DNA of 44,359 bases from Streptomyces iconiensis (GTDB taxonomy: Bacteria; Actinomycetota; Actinomycetes; Streptomycetales; Streptomycetaceae): the NCBI RefSeq assembly GCF_028657195.3, contig NZ_JANCPR020000067.1:1-44359 (forward strand). Reading direction: 5' to 3'. A program made the position numbers and the translations under genes. Under the pieces are notes generated by a model that ran no database searches, was not told the DNA's origin, and saw only the letters and a list, made by a program, of their open reading frames with translations. Of the stretch, positions 8,554 to 17,288 are shown piece by piece (the stretch's first letter is position 1; each line of letters starts with the position of its first letter).

Positions 8554-8754
8554 TCATGACGGGTCTCCCGCAAGGGGCGTGCACACATGGGTGCCGTTGA
8601 CGACGAGCCATGGGAGGCCGTCTGCGTTGCCGGGAGCTGGGTCGTCGTACACGTCGAAGCCCAATGGGCCGCCGCAGCGCGGGCATCGTTCGGGCCAGGC
8701 CGCCTCGGCGGCGTGGCCTAGGCACTCGACCGCGACCGCGAGGTCACGAGACAT
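8554..8754 (-). CDS. 66-aa zinc-ribbon-like protein
   Basis: Small acidic protein. The CPRCGG knuckle lies near residues 23-28, and a later Cys (NGTHVC) follows a PWLVVNGTHV segment that resembles the end of a short zinc-ribbon domain. The ATG at 8754 lies inside the end of the preceding 50-aa gene (11-bp overlap), without its own Shine-Dalgarno, so translation is probably coupled. It sits downstream of the XRE regulator gene on the same strand. Function unknown; such Cys-knuckle peptides often bind metal or a partner protein, but that is inference. Confidence 0.62.
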   Translation of the reverse strand: MSRDLAVAVECLGHAAEAAWPERCPRCGGPLGFDVYDDPAPGNADGLPWLVVNGTHVCTPLAGDPS

Positions 8755-8896
8755 TGCGGGGGCGGCAGCGCGGGCAGGCGCAGGGCGGGTAGAGCATGGG
8801 GAGCGGCAACGGTGCGGGGCCCTTCCTGCCTTCCAAATTCCCTGGCCCTTCAGGGTCAGGGGGTACGGCCCCAGAGCCTTCGTCGGCGTCGTGCAT
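8744..8896 (-). CDS. 50-aa peptide with a C-terminal CxC/CxxC motif
   Basis: A very short gene: 50 aa, acidic N-terminus (MHDADEG), a Pro-rich middle, and the C-terminal motif LYPPCACPRCRPR. GGAGAGG lies 5 nt before the ATG, a good ribosome binding site, and the stop overlaps the start of the next gene. These three facts support a real gene despite its size. I recall similar PPCxCPRC peptides beside XRE regulators in other Streptomyces, but have not checked. Function unknown. Confidence 0.6.
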   Translation of the reverse strand: MHDADEGSGAVPPDPEGPGNLEGRKGPAPLPLPMLYPPCACPRCRPRNVS

Positions 8897-8952
8897 GGCG
8901 ACCTCTCCACGTCCGTGATCAGGTAGTCACTGACGGTAGAGGTGCGCGCACG

Positions 8953-8983
8953 GCCGAGGGGACACAGTTCGTGTCCCCTCGGC
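8953..8983 (-). terminator. Terminator between the XRE gene and the two small genes
   Basis: Perfect 13-bp stem (GCCGAGGGGACAC) with a 5-nt loop, 10 bp past the XRE stop. It should separate or attenuate transcription into the two tiny genes that follow. Confidence 0.75.
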
Positions 8984-8992
8984 AAGCGCCGC

Positions 8993-10246
8993 TCAGGCGG
9001 CGAGGAGCCCGATTTTCACGGCGAGTTCGGAGGCACGGCGGCGGCGCTGCGGGCTCTTCGCCTCGGCCTCTTCCAGCACGATGCGCCGGGCGTACCCGTT
9101 GTAGCGGATGGTCTCCGGCGCGGCCTCGTACGCCTTGTCCAACGTCGCCAGCGCTGCCTCGGATTGCCCGTCCAACTGGTAGCCGCGCGCTTCCTCGATG
9201 CGGTGGCGTGCACGGCGGGGGCGGGACGGGATCGTGATCGCGTCGGCCGCCGCCGCCTGCCGCACGCTCTCCCCGCCCGCGTGCAGTTCGACCGCCACCG
9301 TCACCGCGTGCGCACCCATGATGGCCTGCGAGAAGGAGGTGACCGGGTGGTAGTAGCCGGTGGGCAGACGCGATGCCTTCCCCCGCGCCTTGTCCCACCA
9401 GCCCCACGCCGAGCCGGTGTCACCCCGCCGCGCGGCGGTGTAGCCGGCCTCGAATTCGAGCGCGCCCGTGATCGCCAGTACATCGTCCGAAGCATCCGGC
9501 AGCAGCGGCGTCAGATACTCCAGCGTCGCCCTGTTGACATCGTCGGCGGCATCGAAATGCGCAGGGCCGCTGTCCCGGTGCGCCTGCGCGCTGAGCCATG
9601 CCGCGACACCGATCGCGTGCGGGTCCTCGGATTCCTGTGCCGCGACCATGCCGCGGTCGGCCACACGCCACAGCAACGAGGACTCCGGCTGGTAGGCCAC
9701 GAAGAACTGCGTCAGCGAGTACACCTCGGAGAGCACGGCCTGTGCGGCCCTGCGTTCGCAGGCCGAGGTGGCCTGCCGCACCGCGAGTTGCGCTCCCCGG
9801 ATCAGGTCGGGCAGCAACTGGCCGATCACCTCACGGTGGTTCGGAGCCTGGTGGCGGGCCCTCCACGCGTGTGCGAGCCGCGCGGCAAGGTGCCCGGGGC
9901 GGGGCGCCTCCGTGTCCGCGTGAACGGGGAACGCGTTGACCGCGGCGGCCACGGCGGGAAGGCGACGGTGGCCGGGCCCGATGAACAGTTCAAGACCGGG
10001 CTGTTGAGTGCCGGTGAGGTCGGCCAGAGAACGGACCCGAAGGGCCTCAGCGATGCGCAGGATCACCGGCAGCTTCGGCATCTGGAGCCGCCCGTACTCA
10101 AGCTGCTTGACCCAACTCGGCGACATGCCGAGCAGACCGGCCAGCACCGTTCTTGGCATCCCCCGCCGCTCGCGGAGCAGTTGCATCCGTTGGCCGAACG
10201 CCAGCGGCTCGCTGTACGGGTCCGGGGTCCCATCCTCAGCAGACAC
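8993..10246 (-). CDS. XRE-family transcriptional regulator with TPR-like tail
   Basis: 417 aa from the GTG at 10246, preferred because the frame upstream lacks domain homology and GAGGGG lies just before it. The N-terminal helix-turn-helix (about residues 14-70) includes RERRGMPRTVLAGLLGMS and WVKQLEYGR. The remaining 340 residues are helical repeats of TPR type, as in the large Streptomyces family of XRE regulators that usually act with small partner proteins. Here the neighbours are two Cys-rich peptides instead of the more common DUF397 protein. The ligand and targets are unknown. Confidence 0.85.
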   Translation of the reverse strand: MSAEDGTPDPYSEPLAFGQRMQLLRERRGMPRTVLAGLLGMSPSWVKQLEYGRLQMPKLPVILRIAEALRVRSLADLTGTQQPGLELFIGPGHRRLPAVAAAVNAFPVHADTEAPRPGHLAARLAHAWRARHQAPNHREVIGQLLPDLIRGAQLAVRQATSACERRAAQAVLSEVYSLTQFFVAYQPESSLLWRVADRGMVAAQESEDPHAIGVAAWLSAQAHRDSGPAHFDAADDVNRATLEYLTPLLPDASDDVLAITGALEFEAGYTAARRGDTGSAWGWWDKARGKASRLPTGYYHPVTSFSQAIMGAHAVTVAVELHAGGESVRQAAAADAITIPSRPRRARHRIEEARGYQLDGQSEAALATLDKAYEAAPETIRYNGYARRIVLEEAEAKSPQRRRRASELAVKIGLLAA

Positions 10247-10402
10247 GGCCTTGCCCCTCTCTGCGGAACTCGACACTGCCAGAGTATGGGCCGAGGCGTA
10301 CGCGCAGGCGGGTACCGCACATCGCCCACCATGACCAGCGGCGCACACCCTCTCCGTGGCCCGGCCCGGCAACCTCTCATACGGTCACCGGACCACCACC
10401 CC

Positions 10403-11446
10403 TCACGCGCCTTTCCTGACCTCCGCCGGAGCCCCGCGCTCCGCCGACCCCGCCCGCCCTGCCGGAGCCCCGCGTTCCGCCGGAGCCCCGCGCTCCGCCG
10501 GGTCACGCACCCGCTCGCCCGGATCCACCCGCTCACCCGGATCCACCCGCTCCGCAGCCGCCAGCAGCGCGTCCAGTGCGGGCCGTATCAGCGGGTGGCC
10601 CTCCGCGCCGCTGCGTACGGCGGCGAAGACGCGGCGGGTGGCGGCGACGCCTTCCAGGGGGCGGACCACCACGCCGCCCAGTTCCATGCCGAGCAGGGCG
10701 GAGCGGGGGACCATCGCGACGCCGGCGTCGGCGGCTGCGAGGGCCACGACGGCGCGGAAGTCGTCGGAGAAGTGTTCCAGGCGCGGCTTGAAGCCGGCGT
10801 GTTCGCAGGCCAGGACGGCGACATCGTGGCACGGGTTGCCGGGGTAGGGGCCGATCCAGCGTTCGCCCGCCAGGTCGCTGATGCTCAGCCGGCCCGAGGA
10901 CGCCAGCGGGTGTGCGGAGGGCAGTACGGCATCGAACGGTTCGCTGTACAGGGGGGTCAGGTGCAGGCGCTGGTCGTCCTGCCGGGGCGTGCCCCGGTAC
11001 TCGACGGCGACGGCCAGGTCGGCCTGCCCGTCGAGGACCATCAGCAGGCTCTCGTCGCCCTCGGCGTCCCGCACCCGTACCCGCACGCCCGGGGCGCTGT
11101 CGGCGAGCGCGGTGATGGCGGGCGCGACGACGAGGCCGATGCCGGTGGCGAACGCCGCGACCGTGATCTCGCCCGCCATACCGGAGGTGAAGGCCGCCAA
11201 CTCGGCCTCGGCCCGCTCCAGTTGGGCACAGACGACATCGGCGTGCTTGAGCAGGATCTCGCCGACGGCGGTGAGCTGGATGCCCCGGCCGTTACGTTTC
11301 AGCAACCGGTGCCCCGTCTCGTTCTCCAGCGCGGCGAGCTGCTGGGAGACGGCGGAGGGCGTGAGGTACAGCGCGGCGGCGGCTGCGGTCACCGTCCGGT
11401 GGTCCGCGACCGCCTGGAGGGTACGCAGCCGCCGGGCGTCGATCAC
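10403..11446 (-). CDS. LysR-family transcriptional regulator
   Basis: 347 aa. The winged HTH is at residues 1-60 (ARRLRTLQAVADHRTVTAAA, then SAVSQQLAALE), followed by a substrate-binding domain to about residue 300. The GTG at 11446 matches the usual LysR start; the longer frame upstream is low-complexity Val/Ala. The last 45 residues are an unusual repeat tail of RVDPGE and AERGAPAE units, encoded by short direct repeats at 10440-10560. It lies 192 bp downstream of kbl on the same strand and may control tdh-kbl; that is inference from position. Confidence 0.88.
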   Translation of the reverse strand: MIDARRLRTLQAVADHRTVTAAAAALYLTPSAVSQQLAALENETGHRLLKRNGRGIQLTAVGEILLKHADVVCAQLERAEAELAAFTSGMAGEITVAAFATGIGLVVAPAITALADSAPGVRVRVRDAEGDESLLMVLDGQADLAVAVEYRGTPRQDDQRLHLTPLYSEPFDAVLPSAHPLASSGRLSISDLAGERWIGPYPGNPCHDVAVLACEHAGFKPRLEHFSDDFRAVVALAAADAGVAMVPRSALLGMELGGVVVRPLEGVAATRRVFAAVRSGAEGHPLIRPALDALLAAAERVDPGERVDPGERVRDPAERGAPAERGAPAGRAGSAERGAPAEVRKGA

Positions 11447-11489
11447 GTGTTCATAGTGCCAGAGCCGCCAGGGCCCCAGGGCCCCCAAT

Positions 11490-11638
11490 GCTGCCAGCGC
11501 CGGCCACACCACCAGCACCGCCCGCACCACCAGCGCCGCCCGCACCACCAGGGCCACCAGCGCCGCCCGCACCACCGGCGCCGCCAGCGCCACGGCGCCA
11601 CCCCGCACCACGGCGCCACCCCGCGCCGCTCACGCCGC

Positions 11639-11640
<2 letters not shown>
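11490..11640. repeat. Low-complexity repeats between kbl and the LysR gene
   Basis: Degenerate copies of an 18-bp unit resembling ACCAGCGCCGCCCGCACC fill the 192-bp gap. They give spurious Gly/Ala frames on both strands. No gene is supported here. Confidence 0.7.
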
Positions 11641-12832
<1,192 letters not shown>

Positions 12833-12889
12833 GGGGTCCTCCAGAGGTCGGTGGGGTGAGGGCGCGGGTGGGACGGGACCGGATACGGG

Positions 12890-13936
12890 TCAGGCGGTCC
12901 AGTCGAGGATGACCTTGCCGCCGTTGCCGCTCGCCGCCTCCGCGAAGGCGTCCTCGAACGACCGGTAGGAGTACCGCCCCGTGATCACCGGGCTGAGGTC
13001 GAGGCCGCCCTCCAGCAGCACGGACATGGCGTACCAGGTCTCGAACATCTCGCGCCCGTAGATGCCCTTGATCGTGAGCATGGAGGTGACGATCCGGGCG
13101 AAGTCGACGGGGAACTGCTCGGTCGGCAGGCCGAGTACGGCCATCTTGCCGCCGTGCGTCATGTTGGCGACCATCTCGCCCATCGCCGCCGGACTGCCGG
13201 ACATCTCCAGGCCGACGTCGAAGCCCTCGCGCATGCCCAGTTGCCGCTGCCCCTCGGCGACGGAGGTCTCCGCGACGTTCAGCGCGAGGCTCACGCCCAC
13301 CTTGCGTGCCAGCGCGAGGCGGGGCTCGCTGACATCGGTGATCACGACGTTACGGGCACCCGCGTGCCGGGCAACGGCGGCGGCCATGACGCCGATGGGG
13401 CCCGCGCCTGTGATCAGGACGTCCTCGCCGACCAGCGGGAAGGACAGCGCGGTGTGCACCGCGTTGCCGAACGGGTCGAAGATCGCGGCTGTATCGAGGT
13501 CAACGGGCCCCCTGTGCACCCACACGTTGGAGGCCGGCAGCGCCACGTACTCGGCGAAGGCGCCGTCACGGCCGACGCCGAGCCCGACGGTGCTGCGGCA
13601 CAGATGACGGCGGCCCGCACGGCAGTTGCGGCACTTCCCGCACACCAGGTGGCCCTCGCCGCTGACGAGGTCGCCCACCGCGAGGCCACCCTGATCGGGC
13701 GCCTCTCCCGCGTGCCGGCCGACCTCGACGATCTCGCCGACGAACTCGTGCCCCGGTATGAGCGGTGGCCGCACGGCGCCCTGCGCCCAGCCGTCGTAGG
13801 CGAGTATGTGCAGGTCGGTGCCGCAGATGCCGCTGCGGAGCACCTTGATCAGCACCTCGCCCGCGCCGATGGCGGGCTCAGGCACGTCTCTCAACGTCAG
13901 TCCGGGCTCTGCCTTGTCTTTCACGAGTGCTTTCAC
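12890..13936 (-). CDS. tdh: L-threonine 3-dehydrogenase
   Basis: Zinc-dependent MDR enzyme oxidising L-threonine to 2-amino-3-ketobutyrate with NAD. 348 aa from the GTG at 13936 (AGGAAG 8 nt upstream). The catalytic zinc site is GICGTDLH plus GHEFVGE; the four structural-zinc cysteines lie in CGKCRNCRAGRRHLC; the NAD fold is GAGPIGVMAAA. The Kbl neighbour supports threonine over other polyol or alcohol substrates. Confidence 0.94.
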   Translation of the reverse strand: MKALVKDKAEPGLTLRDVPEPAIGAGEVLIKVLRSGICGTDLHILAYDGWAQGAVRPPLIPGHEFVGEIVEVGRHAGEAPDQGGLAVGDLVSGEGHLVCGKCRNCRAGRRHLCRSTVGLGVGRDGAFAEYVALPASNVWVHRGPVDLDTAAIFDPFGNAVHTALSFPLVGEDVLITGAGPIGVMAAAVARHAGARNVVITDVSEPRLALARKVGVSLALNVAETSVAEGQRQLGMREGFDVGLEMSGSPAAMGEMVANMTHGGKMAVLGLPTEQFPVDFARIVTSMLTIKGIYGREMFETWYAMSVLLEGGLDLSPVITGRYSYRSFEDAFAEAASGNGGKVILDWTA

Positions 13937-14095
13937 GCGTACGTCTTCCTGAACACAGGGGAAGGGGGGACGCGCCCGTGCGCACGGCTCCCGCCCGCAC
14001 GGGCGCGGTCGGCGAACCTCAATCTGCCCCCTCCCCGCCGCAGGGTCCATCGAGCTTTTCTTAAACCGGGCAACAGCAGAGCTAAAACCCTGACG

Positions 14096-14212
14096 CCTCA
14101 GCCCTGAACGGCCGGAGTCTCAGCAGTCCTGAGCCGCAGGAGTCAGCAGTCCTGAACGGCCGGAGTCAGCAGCCCTGAGCCAGGGGAGCCAGCAGCCCTG
14201 AGCGGCCGGAGT
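14096..14212. repeat. Five imperfect 23-bp tandem repeats
   Basis: Units begin at 14096, 14119, 14144, 14167 and 14190 (the second is 25 bp) and share CAGCAGTCCTGA and GGCCGGAGT blocks. They lie between the divergent tdh and otsA genes and encode nothing convincing. Confidence 0.85.
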
Positions 14213-14320
14213 CAGCAGGGTGCCGGCCCGCCGACAGCGGCGCTTCATGACGCCCCCGCACACCGCCCCCACCAGCCCCGCACGGCAAGACGCGCACGTT
14301 TGAGCGGATCTGTCGGCGGT

Positions 14321-14326
14321 TAAGCT
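14321..14326 (+). promoter_or_regulatory. -10 box placed for leaderless otsA mRNA
   Basis: TAAGCT ends 6 bp before the otsA ATG, so transcription would begin at or near the A of the start codon. No Shine-Dalgarno is present upstream of the ATG. A weak -35 (GTTTGA or TTGAGC) lies 15-17 bp upstream. Confidence 0.5.
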
Positions 14327-14332
14327 CCGCGC

Positions 14333-15778
14333 ATGGTCGCTGGGGCAACATCGCAGGTACTGGTCGCTTCCAACCGGGGACCCGTCTCCTACACCAGAGG
14401 TGACGACGGGAAGCTCACCGCCGAACGCGGAGGCGGCGGGCTCGTCTCAGGGCTCTCCGCGATGGGCTCCGAGGCGGTATGGGTGTGCGCCGCACTCGGT
14501 GACGGGGACCGCGAAGCCGTACGCCGCACGGGCGGAACACTGGACCGCGCGGACACGGGCGGTCAGACCGTACGGATGCTCGACATCCCGCCCGGCACCT
14601 TCGAGGCGGCGTACCACGGAGTGGCCAACTCGGTGCTGTGGTTCGTCCACCACATGCTGTACCAGATCCCGCTTGAACCGGCGTTCGACGACGACTTCGT
14701 CCGCCAGTGGGAGGCGTACGAGGCGTACAACGCCGCCTTCGCCGTCGCGCTCGCCGACGAGGCCGAGCACGGCGCGACGGTCCTGGTGCAGGACTACCAC
14801 CTCACGCTGGTCCCGACCCTGCTGCGCGAGCGACGTGCCGACCTGCGCATCGGACACTTCTCGCACACGCCCTGGGCGCCGCCGGACTACTACCGCCTGC
14901 TGCCCGACGCCGTCGCGGCGCAGGTGCTGCGCGGCATCCTCGGCGCCGACCGCGCCGCCTTCCTCACCCGCAGGTGGGCCGATACGTTCGCGGAGTGCTG
15001 CGCCCGCGTCCTGGGCGCCGAGGTGCGCGGCGACGAGATCACCTACGAGGGCCGCACGACCCGCCTCGGGGTGCATCCCCTGGGCGCCGACGCCGACTTC
15101 CTGCGCGAGCGTGCGCACCGCGACGATGTGGCGGAACGCATGGGCCAGTTGTGCGAGCAGATCGGCACGGCCCCCGACGGAAGCCCGCGCCGCACCGTCG
15201 TACGGGTGGACCGCACCGAGCTGTCCAAGAACATCGTGCGCGGACTGCACGCCTACCGCCGCCTGCTCTCCGACCGTCCCGAGTGGCGCGAGCGCGTGGT
15301 CCATCTCGCCTTCGCCTACCCCTCCCGGCAGGACCTCGCCGTGTACCGCGACTACACGGCGGAGGTGCAGCGCGTCGCGGAGGAGATCAACTCGGCCTTC
15401 GCCACGGCCACTTGGACGCCGGTCCTCCTGCACGTCAAGGACGATTTCGCACGCTCACTTGCCGCCTACAGACTGGCCGACGTGGCGCTGGTCAACCCGA
15501 TCCGCGACGGGATGAACCTCGTGGCGAAGGAGATCCCCGTGGTCTCCGACGACGGCTGCGCGCTGGTGCTGTCACGGGAGGCCGGGGCGTACGAGGAGAT
15601 GGCTGAGGACGCGCTCGTGGTGAACCCCTTCGACGTCGTGGCAACGGCCGAGGCGCTCCGGACGGGCCTGGAACTCGATCCGGCCGAACGGCTCGACCGC
15701 ACCAAGCGCCTCTCCGCCACCGCGACAGCACTCCCCCCGGCCCGCTGGCTCCTCCAGCAGCTCGAAGCCCTGCGCTGA
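14333..15778 (+). CDS. otsA: Trehalose-6-phosphate synthase
   Basis: GT20 retaining glycosyltransferase making trehalose-6-phosphate from NDP-glucose and glucose-6-phosphate. 481 aa. SNRGPVSY (residues 13-20) is the N-terminal substrate loop, QDYHLTLVPTLLR carries the glucose-6-phosphate contact, RTELSKN holds the Arg/Lys phosphate contacts, and IRDGMNLVAKE is the donor-binding signature. The ATG shows no Shine-Dalgarno but has a -10 element just upstream, suggesting a leaderless mRNA. It converges on otsB rather than sharing an operon with it. Confidence 0.94.
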   Translation: MVAGATSQVLVASNRGPVSYTRGDDGKLTAERGGGGLVSGLSAMGSEAVWVCAALGDGDREAVRRTGGTLDRADTGGQTVRMLDIPPGTFEAAYHGVANSVLWFVHHMLYQIPLEPAFDDDFVRQWEAYEAYNAAFAVALADEAEHGATVLVQDYHLTLVPTLLRERRADLRIGHFSHTPWAPPDYYRLLPDAVAAQVLRGILGADRAAFLTRRWADTFAECCARVLGAEVRGDEITYEGRTTRLGVHPLGADADFLRERAHRDDVAERMGQLCEQIGTAPDGSPRRTVVRVDRTELSKNIVRGLHAYRRLLSDRPEWRERVVHLAFAYPSRQDLAVYRDYTAEVQRVAEEINSAFATATWTPVLLHVKDDFARSLAAYRLADVALVNPIRDGMNLVAKEIPVVSDDGCALVLSREAGAYEEMAEDALVVNPFDVVATAEALRTGLELDPAERLDRTKRLSATATALPPARWLLQQLEALR

Positions 15779-15806
15779 AGCGCACAACTCCGAAGCGCAC
15801 AGCGTC

Positions 15807-15854
15807 GAAGCCCCGCGCTGAGGCGCCCGACGTCGAAGCCCCGCGCTGAGGGGC
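15807..15854. repeat. Direct repeat between otsA and otsB
   Basis: Two near-exact 20-24 bp copies centred on GTCGAAGCCCCGCGCTGAGG, preceded by diverged partial copies (GAAGCGCAC) from 15778. Located in the gap between convergent genes. Confidence 0.6.
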
Positions 15855-15924
15855 CCGGCGGAAGGCGCACCGCGGGCTGAGCAGGCTCGGTCCGCTGTGC
15901 GCCGGTCACTCCGCCGGGCAGCGC

Positions 15925-16767
15925 TCAGTCCAGGGCCTCGGCCAGGGACTCCAGGAGCGCCGCCACGCCTTCGGGGCCCGGCACCAGCAGGTCGGCGCGC
16001 TCGGCGAGGCGGGGTACGGACTCGCCGGTGCCCTCGGCGCCGCTGCACACCAGCAGGCCGGGCACGCCCTTGCCCCGCAGGGCCTCGACCGTGTCGTAGG
16101 CGGCCAGGTCACCGAGGTCGTCGCCCGCGTACACGACGGCCCCGGCGTCCGTCTCACGGACGAAGTCGTCGAGCGCGCCGCCCTTGTCGGCGCCAGGCGG
16201 CCTCAGTTCGAGGACCATCCGGCCCGGCTCGACGACCAGCCCATGGCGCGCGGCGAGGTCGCCCAGCGGGCCCCGCAGCAGCGAGAAGGCCGCCTCGGGC
16301 GAGGCGGTACGGCGGGTATGGACGGCCAGGGCGCGGCCCTTGTCCTCGGTCCAGGTGCCCTCGGGAACGCCCAAGCCGTCCAGCAGCGCGGGCAGTTCGG
16401 CGCGTACGGCCGCGACGCCCGGCGGCGGTTCCTCGGCGCGCACGGCGCCGTCGGGCGCCCGCCAGCTCTCGGCACCGTAGGCACCGAGCACAGTCAGGTG
16501 GTCCAGTCCTTCGGCGCCCTCGAAACCGCCGTACCGCACGGCGTCGGCCGCCGGCCGGCCCGTGATGACGGCGACGGCGCGCAGCCGGGGCGCGAGCCGG
16601 GAGAGCGCGGGCACGGCGCGCGGGTGGGAGCGGGCCTGCCGGGGGTCGGCGACGATGGGCGCGAGGGTGCCGTCGAAGTCGAGCGCGAGCACCGCGCGCC
16701 CGGGGTCGGTGAGGAGGGCGGCGAGCCCTTCCCGTCCGGCTTCGGTGGCTGGTTCAGGCAGCGGCAT
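15925..16767 (-). CDS. otsB: Trehalose-6-phosphate phosphatase
   Basis: HAD-superfamily phosphatase releasing phosphate from trehalose-6-phosphate. 280 aa. Motif I is DFDGTL (catalytic D30 and D32), motif II is VITGRP, and motif IV is GDDLGD. RPPGADKG supplies the motif III Lys. The start at 16767 is chosen because it lies 10 bp after the DUF3263 stop and the upstream frame is not coding. It is the second gene of a DUF3263-otsB operon and converges on otsA. Confidence 0.92.
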   Translation of the reverse strand: MPLPEPATEAGREGLAALLTDPGRAVLALDFDGTLAPIVADPRQARSHPRAVPALSRLAPRLRAVAVITGRPAADAVRYGGFEGAEGLDHLTVLGAYGAESWRAPDGAVRAEEPPPGVAAVRAELPALLDGLGVPEGTWTEDKGRALAVHTRRTASPEAAFSLLRGPLGDLAARHGLVVEPGRMVLELRPPGADKGGALDDFVRETDAGAVVYAGDDLGDLAAYDTVEALRGKGVPGLLVCSGAEGTGESVPRLAERADLLVPGPEGVAALLESLAEALD

Positions 16768-16777
16768 GCCGCGCACC

Positions 16778-17236
16778 CTAGCGCGTGCGATCGCGCCGTT
16801 CCTGTCGCTCGCGGCGCAGCCTGTTGACGGTGACCGGGTCGTACGCGAGCGCGTGCACGTCGTCGAGCAGCGCGTTGAGCAGCTGGAAGTAGCGGGTGGG
16901 CGACATGTCGAGCCGTTCCCGTATGGCCCGCTCGCGGGCGCCGGGCGAGGACCAGCCGCGCGCGGCGAACGCCAGCACGGCCCTGTCGGTCTCGTCGAGC
17001 CCGGGTGTCTCCGCCCGGTCGGTCCCGGGCGCCTCCGAACGGCCGGCCCCAGCCACCTCCGCGTACTCCGGCGGCAGGGGCGTCTCCGTGTCCTCGGAAG
17101 CGGACTCGGACGCATCCTCAGAAGCGGGCTCGGAAGCAGGTTCGGAAGCGCCCTCAGAAGCGGGCTCGGAAGCAGGTTCGGAAGCGTCCTCGGGCGCATG
17201 CTCACTGCGGACCGTGTCGGCGCTGTGCTCGCTCAT
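16778..17236 (-). CDS. DUF3263 family protein with acidic repeat N-terminus
   Basis: 152 aa. The C-terminal 70 residues match DUF3263 as remembered: LDETDRAVLAFAARGW, AIRERLDMSPTRYFQLLNALLD, and DPVTVNRLRRER. The spacing resembles a sigma-region-4-like HTH, so DNA binding is possible. The N-terminal 60 residues are Ser/Glu/Pro/Ala repeats (SEPASEPASE type) encoded by a 36-bp tandem duplication at 17116-17187. It lies 10 bp upstream of otsB. Function unknown. Confidence 0.82.
   Translation of the reverse strand: MSEHSADTVRSEHAPEDASEPASEPASEGASEPASEPASEDASESASEDTETPLPPEYAEVAGAGRSEAPGTDRAETPGLDETDRAVLAFAARGWSSPGARERAIRERLDMSPTRYFQLLNALLDDVHALAYDPVTVNRLRRERQERRDRTR
17116..17187. repeat. 36-bp in-frame tandem repeat in the DUF3263 gene
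   Basis: Two copies (17116-17151 and 17152-17187) with only a base or two of difference. Each adds 12 codons of SEPASE-type sequence, keeping frame. Likely recent expansion. Confidence 0.85.
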
Positions 17237-17288
17237 CTCTCCACGCTACTCGCTCGCCGCGCCGCGCCCCGTTCACCTGGTCAACCGC

